Below, piece by piece: positions 24,011 to 32,001 of a DNA stretch of 64,000 bases. The stretch is from JAJFUE01 sp039683515. GTDB lineage: Bacteria > Sumerlaeota > Sumerlaeia > MVZB01. Every line of letters starts with the position of its first letter. Within the stretch, counting starts at the first letter, position 1. The position numbers and the translations under genes were made by a program. Below the pieces are notes generated by a model that saw only the letters and a list, made by a program, of their open reading frames with translations, searched no databases and was not told the DNA's origin. The stretch is from contig JBDKRG010000010.1 of assembly GCA_039683515.1 (NCBI GenBank), positions 62,001-126,000 of the forward strand, written 5' to 3'.

Positions 24011-24222
24011 ACGGGGACGCGCGACCATTTGTTTTTTCTTGAGAATAAGGGAATCCTGATCGAGGCTGATTCATGCTTTGGATTGCGCGCATTCTCAGGC
24101 CCGGAATTGAGTATCACGCGACGCATCGCGGCGATCAGCGGCGGGCGGTGTTCATCGGCGACCGTGGCCGCAAACCCAAACACGCCGAGGAGGATCAAAA
24201 CCAGCTTGAGCTGTTTTGACAA
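24007..24222 (-). CDS. Doubtful small ORF with a hydrophobic N terminus
   Basis: 71 residues beginning at a TTG codon, with a short hydrophobic N terminus (LVLILLGVFGFAATVADE) like a signal peptide and then a basic tail. It lies downstream of the symporter gene on the same strand. There is no clear ribosome binding site and it adjoins repeat DNA. It may be a small exported protein or chance. Confidence 0.25.
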   Translation of the reverse strand: MSKQLKLVLILLGVFGFAATVADEHRPPLIAAMRRVILNSGPENARNPKHESASIRIPLFSRKNKWSRVPV

Positions 24223-24305
24223 AAAATATGGTCAAACGTCCCCGATATTAAAGTATCTGCGCGGCTCTGGCGAACAGCGCCGCATCGTTCGGCGTCGCTT
24301 CGCGA

Positions 24306-26216
24306 TTAACGCCTTTTGTCCTTGGCAACTCCCACAGGCGTTGCGGGTTGGCGAACGGCTGCAGCTTCTTGTGCAATCTCTTCTTCGGATTTGGCGGTCC
24401 ACAGGATATTGACGACCCTGACCAGGATCGTTCCGCTGACGACGAACACCGCCAAGCAGCCCCAGAAATAACCCCAGCGGCCATAGAGCAGGTTGCCGAT
24501 CGTGAACAGCGATGACCAGATCGTCGCGCAACCCGTCGACCAGCCGATTAGAGCCAGCGGGATGTTATCCCTCGTCGCGGCCAGCTCGGCCTTGGTGATC
24601 CCCGCCGCGATCCGGATCGGTTCCCAACCCGGCCCGAACGGCCGGACCTTTTTGTAGAAGTTGACCAGCGTTTCGCGGTCCGTTTGCGGAGCAAGGAACG
24701 CCGCCGCCAGCCAGCACACCGTCGTCGTCGCGATTGTGATCATCAGGGCGATGTGAGTGCTGATCGGGGGCAGGCCCGCGTCATAATGCGCCTTGTTGAT
24801 GTAAAGGAAGACCAGCGAAACGACAAACGAACTGACCATCGCGACCACTTCGCACCAGGCGTTGATGCGCCACCAGAACCAGCGGATCAGGTAGAGCAGG
24901 CCGGTGCCGGCGCCCACCTGCATGATGATGTCGAAGGTGTCCTTGGCGCTGGTCAGGAAGAACACCATGATAAAGGAAATGAAGAACAGGATGACCGTCG
25001 AGACGCGGCCGGCCCAGACGTAGTGTTTCTCGTCGGCGTCGCGCACCATGAACCGGCGGTAGAAGTCGTGCACGAGATACGACGAGCCCCAGTTCAGTGA
25101 CGTCAGGATCGTCGAGGAGTTGGCCGCGATCAGGCCGCCGACCATCAGGCCGACGAACCCGGCCGGCATGAACTTGAGCATGGCGGGGAAGCCGAGGTCA
25201 TGGCCCATCGGGACGCCTGCCGGCAGGTTCGGGAATTCCTTCGCAATATCGGAAAGCTGCGGGAAGACGACCAAGGACGCGAGGCCTGTGATGATCCACG
25301 GCCATGGGCGCAGGACGTAGTGGGCGAGGTTGAAGAACAGGACGGCGCCGAGCGAGTCCTTCTCGGACTTCGCCGCCAGCATGCGCTGCGCGATGTAGCT
25401 GCCGCCGCCCGGCTCGGCCCCCGGATACCAGACCGCCCACCACTGCACCGCGATCGGCATGATAAACACCGCGACGGCGAGGTCCCAGTTGTTATGAAAG
25501 TCTGGGAAAATGTTGAGATAAAACATCTTTTCGCCGCCCGGGGCCGTCATCGGCATGGAAAGCTTGTCGACCAGTCCGCTCAGGCCGCCCACACGCGGGT
25601 GCATGACCGCGAAATACGCGGCCGCGATCACGGCCGTCATCTTGATGAAGAACTGGATCATGTCGATGACCAGCACGCCCCACAGCCCCGAGTGCGCCGC
25701 GAAGATCACATTCAGCAGGCCGATCGCGATGAGCGTCTTCCACATCGGGATGCCGAACAAAACGCCGCCGATCTTGCACGCCGCCAGGTTGACCGCCGCC
25801 ATGATCAGGCAGTTGAAGAACAGGCCCAGGTAAATGGCGCGGAACCCGCGCAGGGCGCTCGCCGATTTGCCCGAGTAGCGCAGTTCGTAAAACTCCAGGT
25901 CCGTCATCACGCCCGAGCGCCGCCACAGCCGCGCGTAGAAGAACACCGTCGCCACGCCCGTCAGCGTGAACGCCCACCACTGCCAGTTGCCCGCCACGCC
26001 CTGCCGGCGCACGATGTCGCAGACCAGGTTCGGCGTGTCGCTGCTGAACGTCGTGGCGACCATCGACAGCCCCGCCAGCCACCACGGCACGCTGCGCCCC
26101 GACACGAAGAATTCGGCCGTACTCTTGCCGGCGCGCTTGCCGAACAACAGTGCGGGTGCGAAGCAGATAATCAGCGTCGCAATGATGATGACCCAGTCAA
26201 TGAATGCCAGATGCAT
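24306..26216 (-). CDS. Sodium:solute symporter family (SSS) transporter
   Basis: 636 residues from the ATG at 26214-26216, with CGGGAG before it (an in-frame ATG seven codons upstream is possible). It opens MHLAFIDWVIIIATLIICF, and FFVSGRSVPWWLAGLSMVATTFSSDTP is the classic SSS signature around helix 2 with the sodium-site Ser/Thr residues. More than a dozen hydrophobic segments fit the LeuT-like core plus extra C-terminal helices. SSS proteins import sugars, amino acids, vitamins or carboxylates with sodium; the substrate is not readable. The UroD-like gene lies just upstream on the same strand, 146 bases away, so the two may form an operon. Confidence 0.88.
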   Translation of the reverse strand: MHLAFIDWVIIIATLIICFAPALLFGKRAGKSTAEFFVSGRSVPWWLAGLSMVATTFSSDTPNLVCDIVRRQGVAGNWQWWAFTLTGVATVFFYARLWRRSGVMTDLEFYELRYSGKSASALRGFRAIYLGLFFNCLIMAAVNLAACKIGGVLFGIPMWKTLIAIGLLNVIFAAHSGLWGVLVIDMIQFFIKMTAVIAAAYFAVMHPRVGGLSGLVDKLSMPMTAPGGEKMFYLNIFPDFHNNWDLAVAVFIMPIAVQWWAVWYPGAEPGGGSYIAQRMLAAKSEKDSLGAVLFFNLAHYVLRPWPWIITGLASLVVFPQLSDIAKEFPNLPAGVPMGHDLGFPAMLKFMPAGFVGLMVGGLIAANSSTILTSLNWGSSYLVHDFYRRFMVRDADEKHYVWAGRVSTVILFFISFIMVFFLTSAKDTFDIIMQVGAGTGLLYLIRWFWWRINAWCEVVAMVSSFVVSLVFLYINKAHYDAGLPPISTHIALMITIATTTVCWLAAAFLAPQTDRETLVNFYKKVRPFGPGWEPIRIAAGITKAELAATRDNIPLALIGWSTGCATIWSSLFTIGNLLYGRWGYFWGCLAVFVVSGTILVRVVNILWTAKSEEEIAQEAAAVRQPATPVGVAKDKRR

Positions 26217-26362
26217 GATCGACTCCCGATGATTCATTTAAAAGAACGGCCAGCTTGTGCCCCTGCCCCGCGCGGTCGGCCCGCCCGTGCCAATACACAA
26301 GCCAGCGAATGGTAACCATTGATGTTTTATTGGGTATCTTCCGTGTCTTTTGTCTCCGCGGT

Positions 26363-27370
26363 TCAAATCTCTTTGAACGCTTCACTCAACGCCAGAATAT
26401 TTTCCGCCGGGACGTCGCCTGGGACGGCGTGGGTGGGGGCGGCGATGTAGCCTCCGCCGGGGGCCATGATCGCGACTGTCTCGGCGACCTTTTGTTTGAC
26501 CTCGGCCGGCGTGGCGAAGGGGAGCAGTTTCTGGGTGCTGATCCCGCCCCAGAACGCGAGGCGGTCGCCGAACTCGTGCTTGATCGCGCGCAGATCGTAG
26601 ATTTCCGGCTGGACGGTCTGATACGCGTTGAGGCCGATCTCGATCAGGTCGGGGAAGACCTCGTGAATATCGCCGCACGAATGCTGCAGGACGTATTTGC
26701 CGGCCTCGCGCACCCGGCCGTAAAGCCGCGCCATCCGCGGCTTGATGAACCGGCGCCACAGCTCGGGGCCCATGATCATTCCCTTTTGCTGGCCCCAGTC
26801 GTCGCCGAACAGGAACGCGTCGGGATTGTGGCGCAAGCCGATCTCGATGACGCGCAGGTCCCATTCGCAGATCTTGTCGAGAAACGCATCGACGAACTCC
26901 GGTTCGTCCAGCATGTCGACGAGCAGGTTTTCCATGCCGCGCAGGATCCATGCCCGCTCGAACATCGAAAACCCGTGCGCGGCGATCCGGAACGTGTCGG
27001 CGGGGGCACGATCGAGCGGCGCAAACAGCGAATCCATCCACGCCTCGTCGATCGCGGGCCGGAATTCGGTTTTTGGATCGGGCTCATGCACAAGCGGAGA
27101 GGTCGGCACGCCGATGTCTTTGTCGATCCCGTTGCGGTCCCAGACCGTCCCCCAATCGTCGCGGAAAAAGTTGGGCCGCCCATCGATCGGCACGGACTGG
27201 CCGTTGTAGCCGGCCACAAACAGATCATTGTCGAAGTCGGCGGCGAAATCGTCGCGGCCAAGATACTGGGCGACGCGCTCATGTTCCTGAGCGGTCAGCT
27301 CGATGTAGTGCGGCGTCCGCTCCGGCTGCCGGTGTTCGAGGGCGTCGATGACTGTTTGTTTCTTCCCCAC
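26363..27370 (-). CDS. Uroporphyrinogen decarboxylase-family protein (methyltransferase-like)
   Basis: 335 residues from a GTG start, with AAAAGGAC upstream. The fold is the UroD TIM barrel; typical blocks are VIDALEHRQPERTP at the N terminus, FERAWILRGMENLL, FLFGDDWGQQKG, and QHSCGDIHEVFPDLIEIG, where His and Cys are the zinc ligands seen in methylcobamide:CoM methyltransferases and related catabolic UroD-like proteins. It lacks the arginine-rich N-terminal substrate region of true HemE. Likely role is methyl transfer from a small methylated compound, but the partner corrinoid protein is not in the window. It is probably co-transcribed with the symporter. Confidence 0.8.
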   Translation of the reverse strand: MGKKQTVIDALEHRQPERTPHYIELTAQEHERVAQYLGRDDFAADFDNDLFVAGYNGQSVPIDGRPNFFRDDWGTVWDRNGIDKDIGVPTSPLVHEPDPKTEFRPAIDEAWMDSLFAPLDRAPADTFRIAAHGFSMFERAWILRGMENLLVDMLDEPEFVDAFLDKICEWDLRVIEIGLRHNPDAFLFGDDWGQQKGMIMGPELWRRFIKPRMARLYGRVREAGKYVLQHSCGDIHEVFPDLIEIGLNAYQTVQPEIYDLRAIKHEFGDRLAFWGGISTQKLLPFATPAEVKQKVAETVAIMAPGGGYIAAPTHAVPGDVPAENILALSEAFKEI

Positions 27371-27687
27371 GCCTGTTCGTCCTTTTGGTCTTAAACTTCA
27401 AAAACACTGATTTATACTCATCAACATCCGTTACTATCAAGTGAATAATTTCACCATTTTTCGGGATAATTCGGTGGTTATTCGGGGTTTTCGGAATTTC
27501 GGTGCCGATTCCGCTTGATTCGAACACGCAATCCGGGGCGATCCGACCGGGCATTCCGGCGACATCCGACCGGCCAATTCGGGCCGATTCGATCACGCCA
27601 TCCGTGCGCCCGGCTCGCCGTCGGCGCGAAGAGACGCATCCCCCTTCGGTTTTTCGGTGAGTTAATGCAAAAGCGCGAAGGAGAGGA
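27371..27687. other. Spacer with degenerate TTCGG/CCGAA-rich sequence, no gene
   Basis: 317 bases between the UroD-like gene and a GNAT remnant. From about 27462 to 27600 short TTCGG, ATTCCG and ATCCGACCGG words recur every 9-15 bases, a degenerate repeat. No ORF with coding character was seen. Confidence 0.4.
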
Positions 27688-27879
27688 TTGATTGGATACG
27701 GCAAAATGCCGTATTATAAAATGCAAGTACGGACCGAAATCGCATGGGCGATCATGGTTGTGGATGCAATCGACGAACAAGCCCGCGCGTTTTACGAGCA
27801 CTATGGGTTCAAACGTTTTCCAGGCCAGCCCATGAAACTATTCATGCTCAAGAAAGCGATAGAGCAGGCAATCAAGTAG
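27688..27879 (+). pseudogene. C-terminal fragment of a GNAT-family (TacT-toxin-like) acetyltransferase
   Basis: 63 codons. From about residue 20 it matches the last third of small GNAT toxins: VVDAIDEQARAFYEHYGFKRFP, then PMKLFMLKKAIEQ. The acetyl-CoA-binding (R/Q)xxGxG/A region and the N-terminal half are missing, so it cannot be an active acetyltransferase. The normal partner, a DUF1778/RHH antitoxin, is not seen upstream. The stop codon TAG is supplied by the left arm of the inverted-repeat element that follows. It is probably a decayed toxin-antitoxin locus. Confidence 0.65.
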
Positions 27880-27988
27880 GTCGCTTCGGCCCCGAAGCGA
27901 CATTCGTTTTTACAATTAATTTTTGCGGGTTTTGCTGTTTTGCGATTTTGCGTGAAATCCCATGTCGCTAGGCCGAAGCGACCTACTT
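27874..27988. repeat. 115-bp element with 18-bp perfect terminal inverted repeats (REPIN/MITE-like)
   Basis: Left arm AAGTAGGTCGCTTCGGCC (27874-27891) and right arm 27971-27988 are exact reverse complements. Each end also forms its own small hairpin (GTCGCTTCGG with CCGAAGCGAC at 27881-27902). The interior is AT-rich and has no ORF. Paired inverted REP-like ends around a short spacer are the layout of REPIN elements or of short non-autonomous transposons. Confidence 0.75.
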
Positions 27989-27989
27989 C

Positions 27990-28018
27990 TTGCAAATGAC
28001 TTTTTTTTGTTCTAGGAT
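27990..28018 (+). promoter_or_regulatory. Candidate promoter for dnaX
   Basis: TTGCAA (27990-27995) and TAGGAT (28013-28018) are 17 bases apart, with a T-rich spacer, about 55 bases before the dnaX start and immediately after the inverted-repeat element. Confidence 0.45.
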
Positions 28019-28072
28019 GGCGAAGATTTGGTGAAAACGGCGGCTGCCTTGGCCGCTTATCGGGAGTTGATC

Positions 28073-29935
28073 ATGGCCCAAGTCGAGGCGTATCAGGGTC
28101 TTGCGCGTAAATACAGACCGCAGACGTTCGAGGATCTGGTCGGCCAGGAATCGGTCGCGCAATCGCTCGCCAATTCGCTGCGCCAAGGCAAGGTCTCGCA
28201 CGGCCACCTGATGGCCGGCCCGCGCGGCGTCGGCAAGACCACCTCAGCGCGCATCCTGGCGCGCGCCCTCAACTGCGAAAAGGGCCCGACCGCGACACCC
28301 TGCGGCGTCTGCCGCCACTGCATCGACATCGCCGCCGGCACCGACCTGGACGTCATCGAAATCGACGCCGCCAGCAACACCGGCGTCGACAACATCCGCG
28401 AGCTGCGCGAGCGCGTCATGCAGGCGCCCTTCTCCGCGCGCTTCAAGGTCTACATCATCGACGAAGTCCACATGCTCTCGTCGGGCGCGTTCAATGCTTT
28501 GCTCAAAACTCTCGAGGAGCCGCCGCCGTCGGTCGTGTTCGTCCTGGCGACGACCGAAATCGAAAAGGTCCCCGAGACGATCCGCTCGCGCTGCGTCGTC
28601 CACAGCTTCCGGCGCATGACGACCGACGACATCGTCCGGCGGCTCGAGCAGGTCGGCCGGGCCGAGGGGGTCGAGCTGGCCGAGGCCGACTCGCGCGAGA
28701 TCTACGGGATGATCGCGCGCTCGGTCGAGGGCGGGATGCGCGACGCGCTCGTCGCGCTCGACCAGCTTCTGGCGATGACCGAGAACATGCCGACGGTCGA
28801 GGCCGCCACCCGCCTCATGGGCCTGGCCGACCAGCAGACGCTCCACCAGACCGTCGCGTGGATCGGCTCGGGCGACGCCGTCAAGCTGCTTGGACTCGTC
28901 GAGGACCTCGTAGACCGCGGCCGCAACCTGGAGCGCTTCGTGCGCAGCCTGATCGCCTATCTGCGCGAGCTGATGCTCCTGCAGGCCGGCGCCGACGAGC
29001 GCCTGCTGTCGCTCACGGGCGAGTCGCTCGAGGTCGCGCGCGGCCAGGCCCGCCAGATCGCCCCCGCGACGCTCTACAATATCCTCAACCATGTGTTCGA
29101 GCTCGAGGAGCGCATCAAGAAGTCGCCGCAGGCGCGCTTCCTCCTCGAGTTCACGCTCATCCGGCTCGCCTCGATCAAGCCGGTCGTCCCGATCGACCAG
29201 ATCATCGACCGGATCAACGCGATCCCCGAGGCATCGTTCGGAGCGGCGCCCGCCCCGCCGCAGCAAAAGCCAAAGCCTTTGCAGATGAGCGAGGAAAAGC
29301 CCGCGCCCGCCCCGGCGCGCGGATTCAGGCCCGAAGCCGGGACGACGAACCGATACGCCTACATGCACGACTCCGAGCCCGCGCCTCAGCCGGCGCCGGC
29401 CCCCGTCCGCCCCTCGGCTTCCGGGCGCGAGCTGATCGAGGAACTTATCCCGCAGACCCCCGACTACCTCGGCCGCTACCTGAGCCAGGCGAGGGAAGCG
29501 ACGCTCGAGGGCGACAGCCTGCGCCTGGGCTGGGACGGGTCGGGTTCGTTCGCGCGCAAGATGCTTTCGATGGCCGGCAACATCAAGGCGATCGAGGGGA
29601 CGCTCGCGAATCATTTCGGCCGGCCGATCAAGCTGGTCAACGCCGACGCGGTCGGCGTTGCGCCCGCCGAGCCGCCGAAGCAGTCGCCGCGGCCGCCGGC
29701 CCCGATCATGGCCGACAGCGAGCCGCTCGACGACTACGAGCCGCCGCAATACGGCGCGTACGTCCCGCCCAAGGCGGCGAAGCCGGCGGCTCCGGCCGAC
29801 AACCGCAGCGCGATCGAAAAGGCCAGGGAGTTCTTGAAGATCGACCCCGAGGCCGCGCGCCGCGTCAAGCTCCTGCGCGAAATGCTCAACGGCCAGGTCA
29901 TCGACGAAAACGGCAACGCGCTGGCGGTGGAATAG
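28073..29935 (+). CDS. dnaX: DNA polymerase III subunit gamma/tau
   Basis: 620 residues from the ATG at 28073; the in-frame codon at 28028 would add 15 residues before the conserved AYQGLARKYRPQTFEDLVGQ. Clamp-loader AAA+ motifs are present: Walker A GPRGVGKTT (about 49-57), a zinc site with Cys 68, 77, 80 and 83, DEVHML (130-135) and the SRC sensor (172-174). After about residue 370 a Pro/Ala-rich linker and a tau-type C-terminal region follow. It loads the beta clamp and ties the replisome together. No obvious A-rich slippery site for programmed gamma frameshifting was noticed. recR and a YbaB-type gene do not follow here; a convergent gene does. Confidence 0.93.
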   Translation: MAQVEAYQGLARKYRPQTFEDLVGQESVAQSLANSLRQGKVSHGHLMAGPRGVGKTTSARILARALNCEKGPTATPCGVCRHCIDIAAGTDLDVIEIDAASNTGVDNIRELRERVMQAPFSARFKVYIIDEVHMLSSGAFNALLKTLEEPPPSVVFVLATTEIEKVPETIRSRCVVHSFRRMTTDDIVRRLEQVGRAEGVELAEADSREIYGMIARSVEGGMRDALVALDQLLAMTENMPTVEAATRLMGLADQQTLHQTVAWIGSGDAVKLLGLVEDLVDRGRNLERFVRSLIAYLRELMLLQAGADERLLSLTGESLEVARGQARQIAPATLYNILNHVFELEERIKKSPQARFLLEFTLIRLASIKPVVPIDQIIDRINAIPEASFGAAPAPPQQKPKPLQMSEEKPAPAPARGFRPEAGTTNRYAYMHDSEPAPQPAPAPVRPSASGRELIEELIPQTPDYLGRYLSQAREATLEGDSLRLGWDGSGSFARKMLSMAGNIKAIEGTLANHFGRPIKLVNADAVGVAPAEPPKQSPRPPAPIMADSEPLDDYEPPQYGAYVPPKAAKPAAPADNRSAIEKAREFLKIDPEAARRVKLLREMLNGQVIDENGNALAVE

Positions 29936-29953
29936 AGTAGTTTATGCGTGAAT

Positions 29954-30041
29954 GGCCGGCGGGGGCGCCGGCCCCACATCGAAAACAGCCATTCGGTAGC
30001 GAATAGCTCATCGCACTGTGGCGCCGGCGCTCTCGCCGGCG
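29954..30041. repeat. Two GGCCGGCG...CGCCGGCC hairpins between dnaX and divIC
   Basis: Perfect 8-bp stems with 4-base loops lie at 29954-29973 and 30022-30041. Related hairpins occur at 30424-30443, in the divIC-xseB spacer, and at 42135-42162 after ftsZ (GAATGGCCG arm). They look like a short REP-like family and may also end transcription of the convergent genes. Confidence 0.6.
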
Positions 30042-30079
30042 ATTTCTATTGACTGAAAGTTTTGGCACCCGCTCGAAGT

Positions 30080-30409
30080 CTATTTGGTGGTGGGTTGGTC
30101 GTCGGATTCGATGACGTAGACCTTTTCGCCCGGCTTGACCATGAGGAGTTTCTCGCGGATCGCCTTTTCGGCGGGGAAGCCGCCGGCCTGCAGAGCGTCG
30201 TGTTCCTTGGCGAGGTCGTTGCGCTCGCGCTCGAGCTGGTCGTTGGTTTGCGTGTAGTTGTCGAGCTTGTCGCGCATCGTGAAGTATTCGCGCAGCGGCT
30301 CGTAATTGATCACGATCCACAGCAGCAGGCAGGCCGCCACGACCGCGAACCACCGGACGATCTTGAGCGGGCGCAGGCGGGAGAGGATTTCGACGAGGAT
30401 ATCAATCAC
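30080..30409 (-). CDS. FtsB/DivIC-type septum formation initiator
   Basis: 109 residues. A short cytoplasmic N terminus precedes one membrane helix (VRWFAVVAACLLLWIVINY, about 18-36), then a coiled coil (MRDKLDNYTQTNDQLERERNDLAKEHDAL, about 45-75), and a conserved end with EKAIREKLLMVKPGEKVYVI, the typical FtsB/DivIC IRExLxLVKPGE motif. FtsB joins FtsL and FtsQ to activate septal peptidoglycan synthesis. ftsQ is 6 kb away in this window. On the minus strand, downstream of xseB. Confidence 0.8.
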   Translation of the reverse strand: MIDILVEILSRLRPLKIVRWFAVVAACLLLWIVINYEPLREYFTMRDKLDNYTQTNDQLERERNDLAKEHDALQAGGFPAEKAIREKLLMVKPGEKVYVIESDDQPTTK

Positions 30410-30459
30410 GGTTCGGCTCGGATGGCCGGCGCGGACGCCGGCCCATCATGAAATGGGCT

Positions 30460-30783
30460 TCAAAACGGAAGATCTTCCTTGTTGGGCGCGGGCGGCTCTT
30501 CCTCGGTGGCCGCGGGCGGCTCTTCGGCGACGGGTTCTTCAGGCTCGAACTCCGTCTCTGCGACTTCGCCCGCGGGCGTTTCGGTCAACTGGCGGATCCG
30601 GTTTTCGGCGGCGCGCAGCTGCCGCTCGCAGGCGCGCACGAGCGCTTGGCCCTCCTCGAACAGCTTGATCGATGTCTCCAGCGGCACTTCCTCCTGCTCG
30701 AGCTTCTTGACGATCGACTCGAGCTGCTTGAGCGACTTCTCGAAATTCAGCGCCGGTTCGCGGGTTGGCTTGGGCTGGGTCAT
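30460..30783 (-). CDS. xseB: Exodeoxyribonuclease VII small subunit
   Basis: 107 residues from the ATG at 30781-30783. The first 65 residues are the whole XseB helical hairpin: FEKSLKQLESIVKKLEQEEVPLE, then FEEGQALVRACERQL. A tail of about 40 residues rich in Glu, Pro and Ala is extra. XseB binds the large subunit XseA to make a nuclease that degrades single-stranded DNA; xseA is not in the window. The ATG overlaps the stop of the upstream STAS gene by 4 bases, indicating co-translation. Confidence 0.87.
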   Translation of the reverse strand: MTQPKPTREPALNFEKSLKQLESIVKKLEQEEVPLETSIKLFEEGQALVRACERQLRAAENRIRQLTETPAGEVAETEFEPEEPVAEEPPAATEEEPPAPNKEDLPF

Positions 30784-31178
30784 TCGGTCGCCTTTTTCTT
30801 GTGCGCCTCGTCGGCGGCTTTGGCCTGTTCGAAATGGTGTTTCGCCTCGTCGACGGACGGGAAAATCTTGAAGTATTTCTCCATCGAGGTGACCTCGAAG
30901 ATCGCCGTGAGCGACGGGTTCAGCTCGGCGAGGATGAGGTCGCCGCCCTCGCGCCGGTAGCGGTGCAGCGCGCCGAGGAGCGTCGACAGGCCGGCGCTGT
31001 CGATGTATTTGAGCGCGGGCATGCGCACCACGACCCAGCGCACGCCGGACTCCTGCCACTCGCGCAGGATGCGCTCGACGTCGTAGCGCGTCTGCGAGAT
31101 CAGCTCGCCTTCGAGGTAAAGGATCGCGCTGTCCTGGGTTGTTTCCGAGCTTGTGATCAGCCGGTTGTCTGAGATCAT
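30780..31178 (-). CDS. STAS-domain protein (anti-sigma factor antagonist-like)
   Basis: 132 residues from the ATG at 31176-31178, which has GGAAAG upstream; a longer frame to 31232 is less likely. The STAS fold is clear: ILYLEGELIS, then VVVRMPALKYIDSAGLSTLLGAL, where Ser 61 after Asp 60 is the phosphorylatable serine of SpoIIAA-type antagonists. STAS proteins bind or release anti-sigma factors or act in stressosome-like partner switching. No kinase or phosphatase partner is adjacent. It heads the minus-strand group STAS-xseB-divIC and diverges from plsY. Confidence 0.82.
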   Translation of the reverse strand: MISDNRLITSSETTQDSAILYLEGELISQTRYDVERILREWQESGVRWVVVRMPALKYIDSAGLSTLLGALHRYRREGGDLILAELNPSLTAIFEVTSMEKYFKIFPSVDEAKHHFEQAKAADEAHKKKATE

Positions 31179-31297
31179 GTGGTCACTTTCCTGGCGGCCG
31201 GTGAAGTCATCCTGGATTAATATTGTTTGCAAGTACGGGAGTGAGCAAGCTAATTTTTCGCAGATGAATCGCTCGGGTCTCAGTGAGCGAGTCGAGC

Positions 31298-31347
31298 GAT
31301 TCGATTACGATTACGATTACGATTACGAGCACGAGCACGAGCACGAA
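31298..31347. repeat. GATTAC/GAGCAC hexamer repeat, copy 1
   Basis: Four GATTAC units (31303-31326) are followed by three GAGCAC units (31327-31344), flanked by GATTC and GAA. The same 50 bases occur identically at 50751-50800. It ends three bases before the plsY start codon and may replace its normal ribosome-binding region. Confidence 0.9.
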
Positions 31348-31350
31348 GGA

Positions 31351-32001
31351 ATGTCGTCCGTGGGATTGATCAGTATCATCGGTGTCATTGCCGCCTACTT
31401 TGTGGGCGCGATCCCCACCGCTTACCTCATGGGCCGCGCCCGCGGCATCGACATCCGCAAGCATGGCAGCGGCAACGTGGGGGCCACGAACGCCTTCCGC
31501 GTCCTCGGCAAAAGCTGGGGGATCGCCTGCCTCGTCCTCGACGCCCTCAAGGGTTACATCCCGGTCACCGTGTTGTTCTTCGAGTTCTTCAAGCCGGCGG
31601 GCTGGCCGCCCGAGCTGTGGATGTGGCTCGTCGGGCTGGCCGCGATCGTGGGCCACATGACGAGCCCGTTCGTCGGGTTCAAGGGGGGCAAGGGGGTCGC
31701 CACCAGCCTCGGCGTGATGTTGGCGATCGCGCCGCTGCCGATGCTCGTCGCGCTCGTGGCGGCGCTGGGGATGATCTGGGGCACCGGTTACGTTTCGGTC
31801 GGCTCGATCTTCGGCGCGGTGGCGCTGCCGATCCTCATCGGGATCAGGAATCTCACCTCGGCGAGGGGAGACTGGGTGACGTTCGGCATCACGATCGTGC
31901 TGGCGGCCTTGATCGTCTGGAAGCACCGCACGAACATCGCGCGCCTGAAGGCCGGCACCGAAAGCAGTATTTTCAACAAACAGCAGGACAGGACGAAATG
32001 A
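31351..32001 (+). CDS. plsY: Glycerol-3-phosphate acyltransferase PlsY
   Basis: 216 residues from the ATG at 31351; the open frame upstream encodes only the GATTAC repeat (Asp-Tyr/Glu-His runs) and is excluded. PlsY motifs are KHGSGNVGATNAFRVLG, then GFKGGKGVATSLG, then VGSIFGAVALP, within about seven membrane helices. It transfers an acyl group from acyl-phosphate to glycerol-3-phosphate, the first step of phospholipid synthesis; plsX is not in the window. The stop overlaps the gpsA start (ATGA), coupling this step to synthesis of its glycerol-phosphate substrate. GAAGGA directly abuts the ATG, an unusually short spacing. Confidence 0.92.
   Translation: MSSVGLISIIGVIAAYFVGAIPTAYLMGRARGIDIRKHGSGNVGATNAFRVLGKSWGIACLVLDALKGYIPVTVLFFEFFKPAGWPPELWMWLVGLAAIVGHMTSPFVGFKGGKGVATSLGVMLAIAPLPMLVALVAALGMIWGTGYVSVGSIFGAVALPILIGIRNLTSARGDWVTFGITIVLAALIVWKHRTNIARLKAGTESSIFNKQQDRTK

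Noticed and set aside
24306..27370. True HemE (haem synthesis) assignment for the UroD-family gene
   Set aside because: The N-terminal arginine-rich substrate region of HemE is missing, the His-Cys zinc motif is present, and a transporter is the neighbour.
31153..31350. N-terminal extension of PlsY through the GATTAC repeat
   Set aside because: It would encode Asp-Tyr and Glu-His runs before a membrane protein whose conserved start is at 31351.
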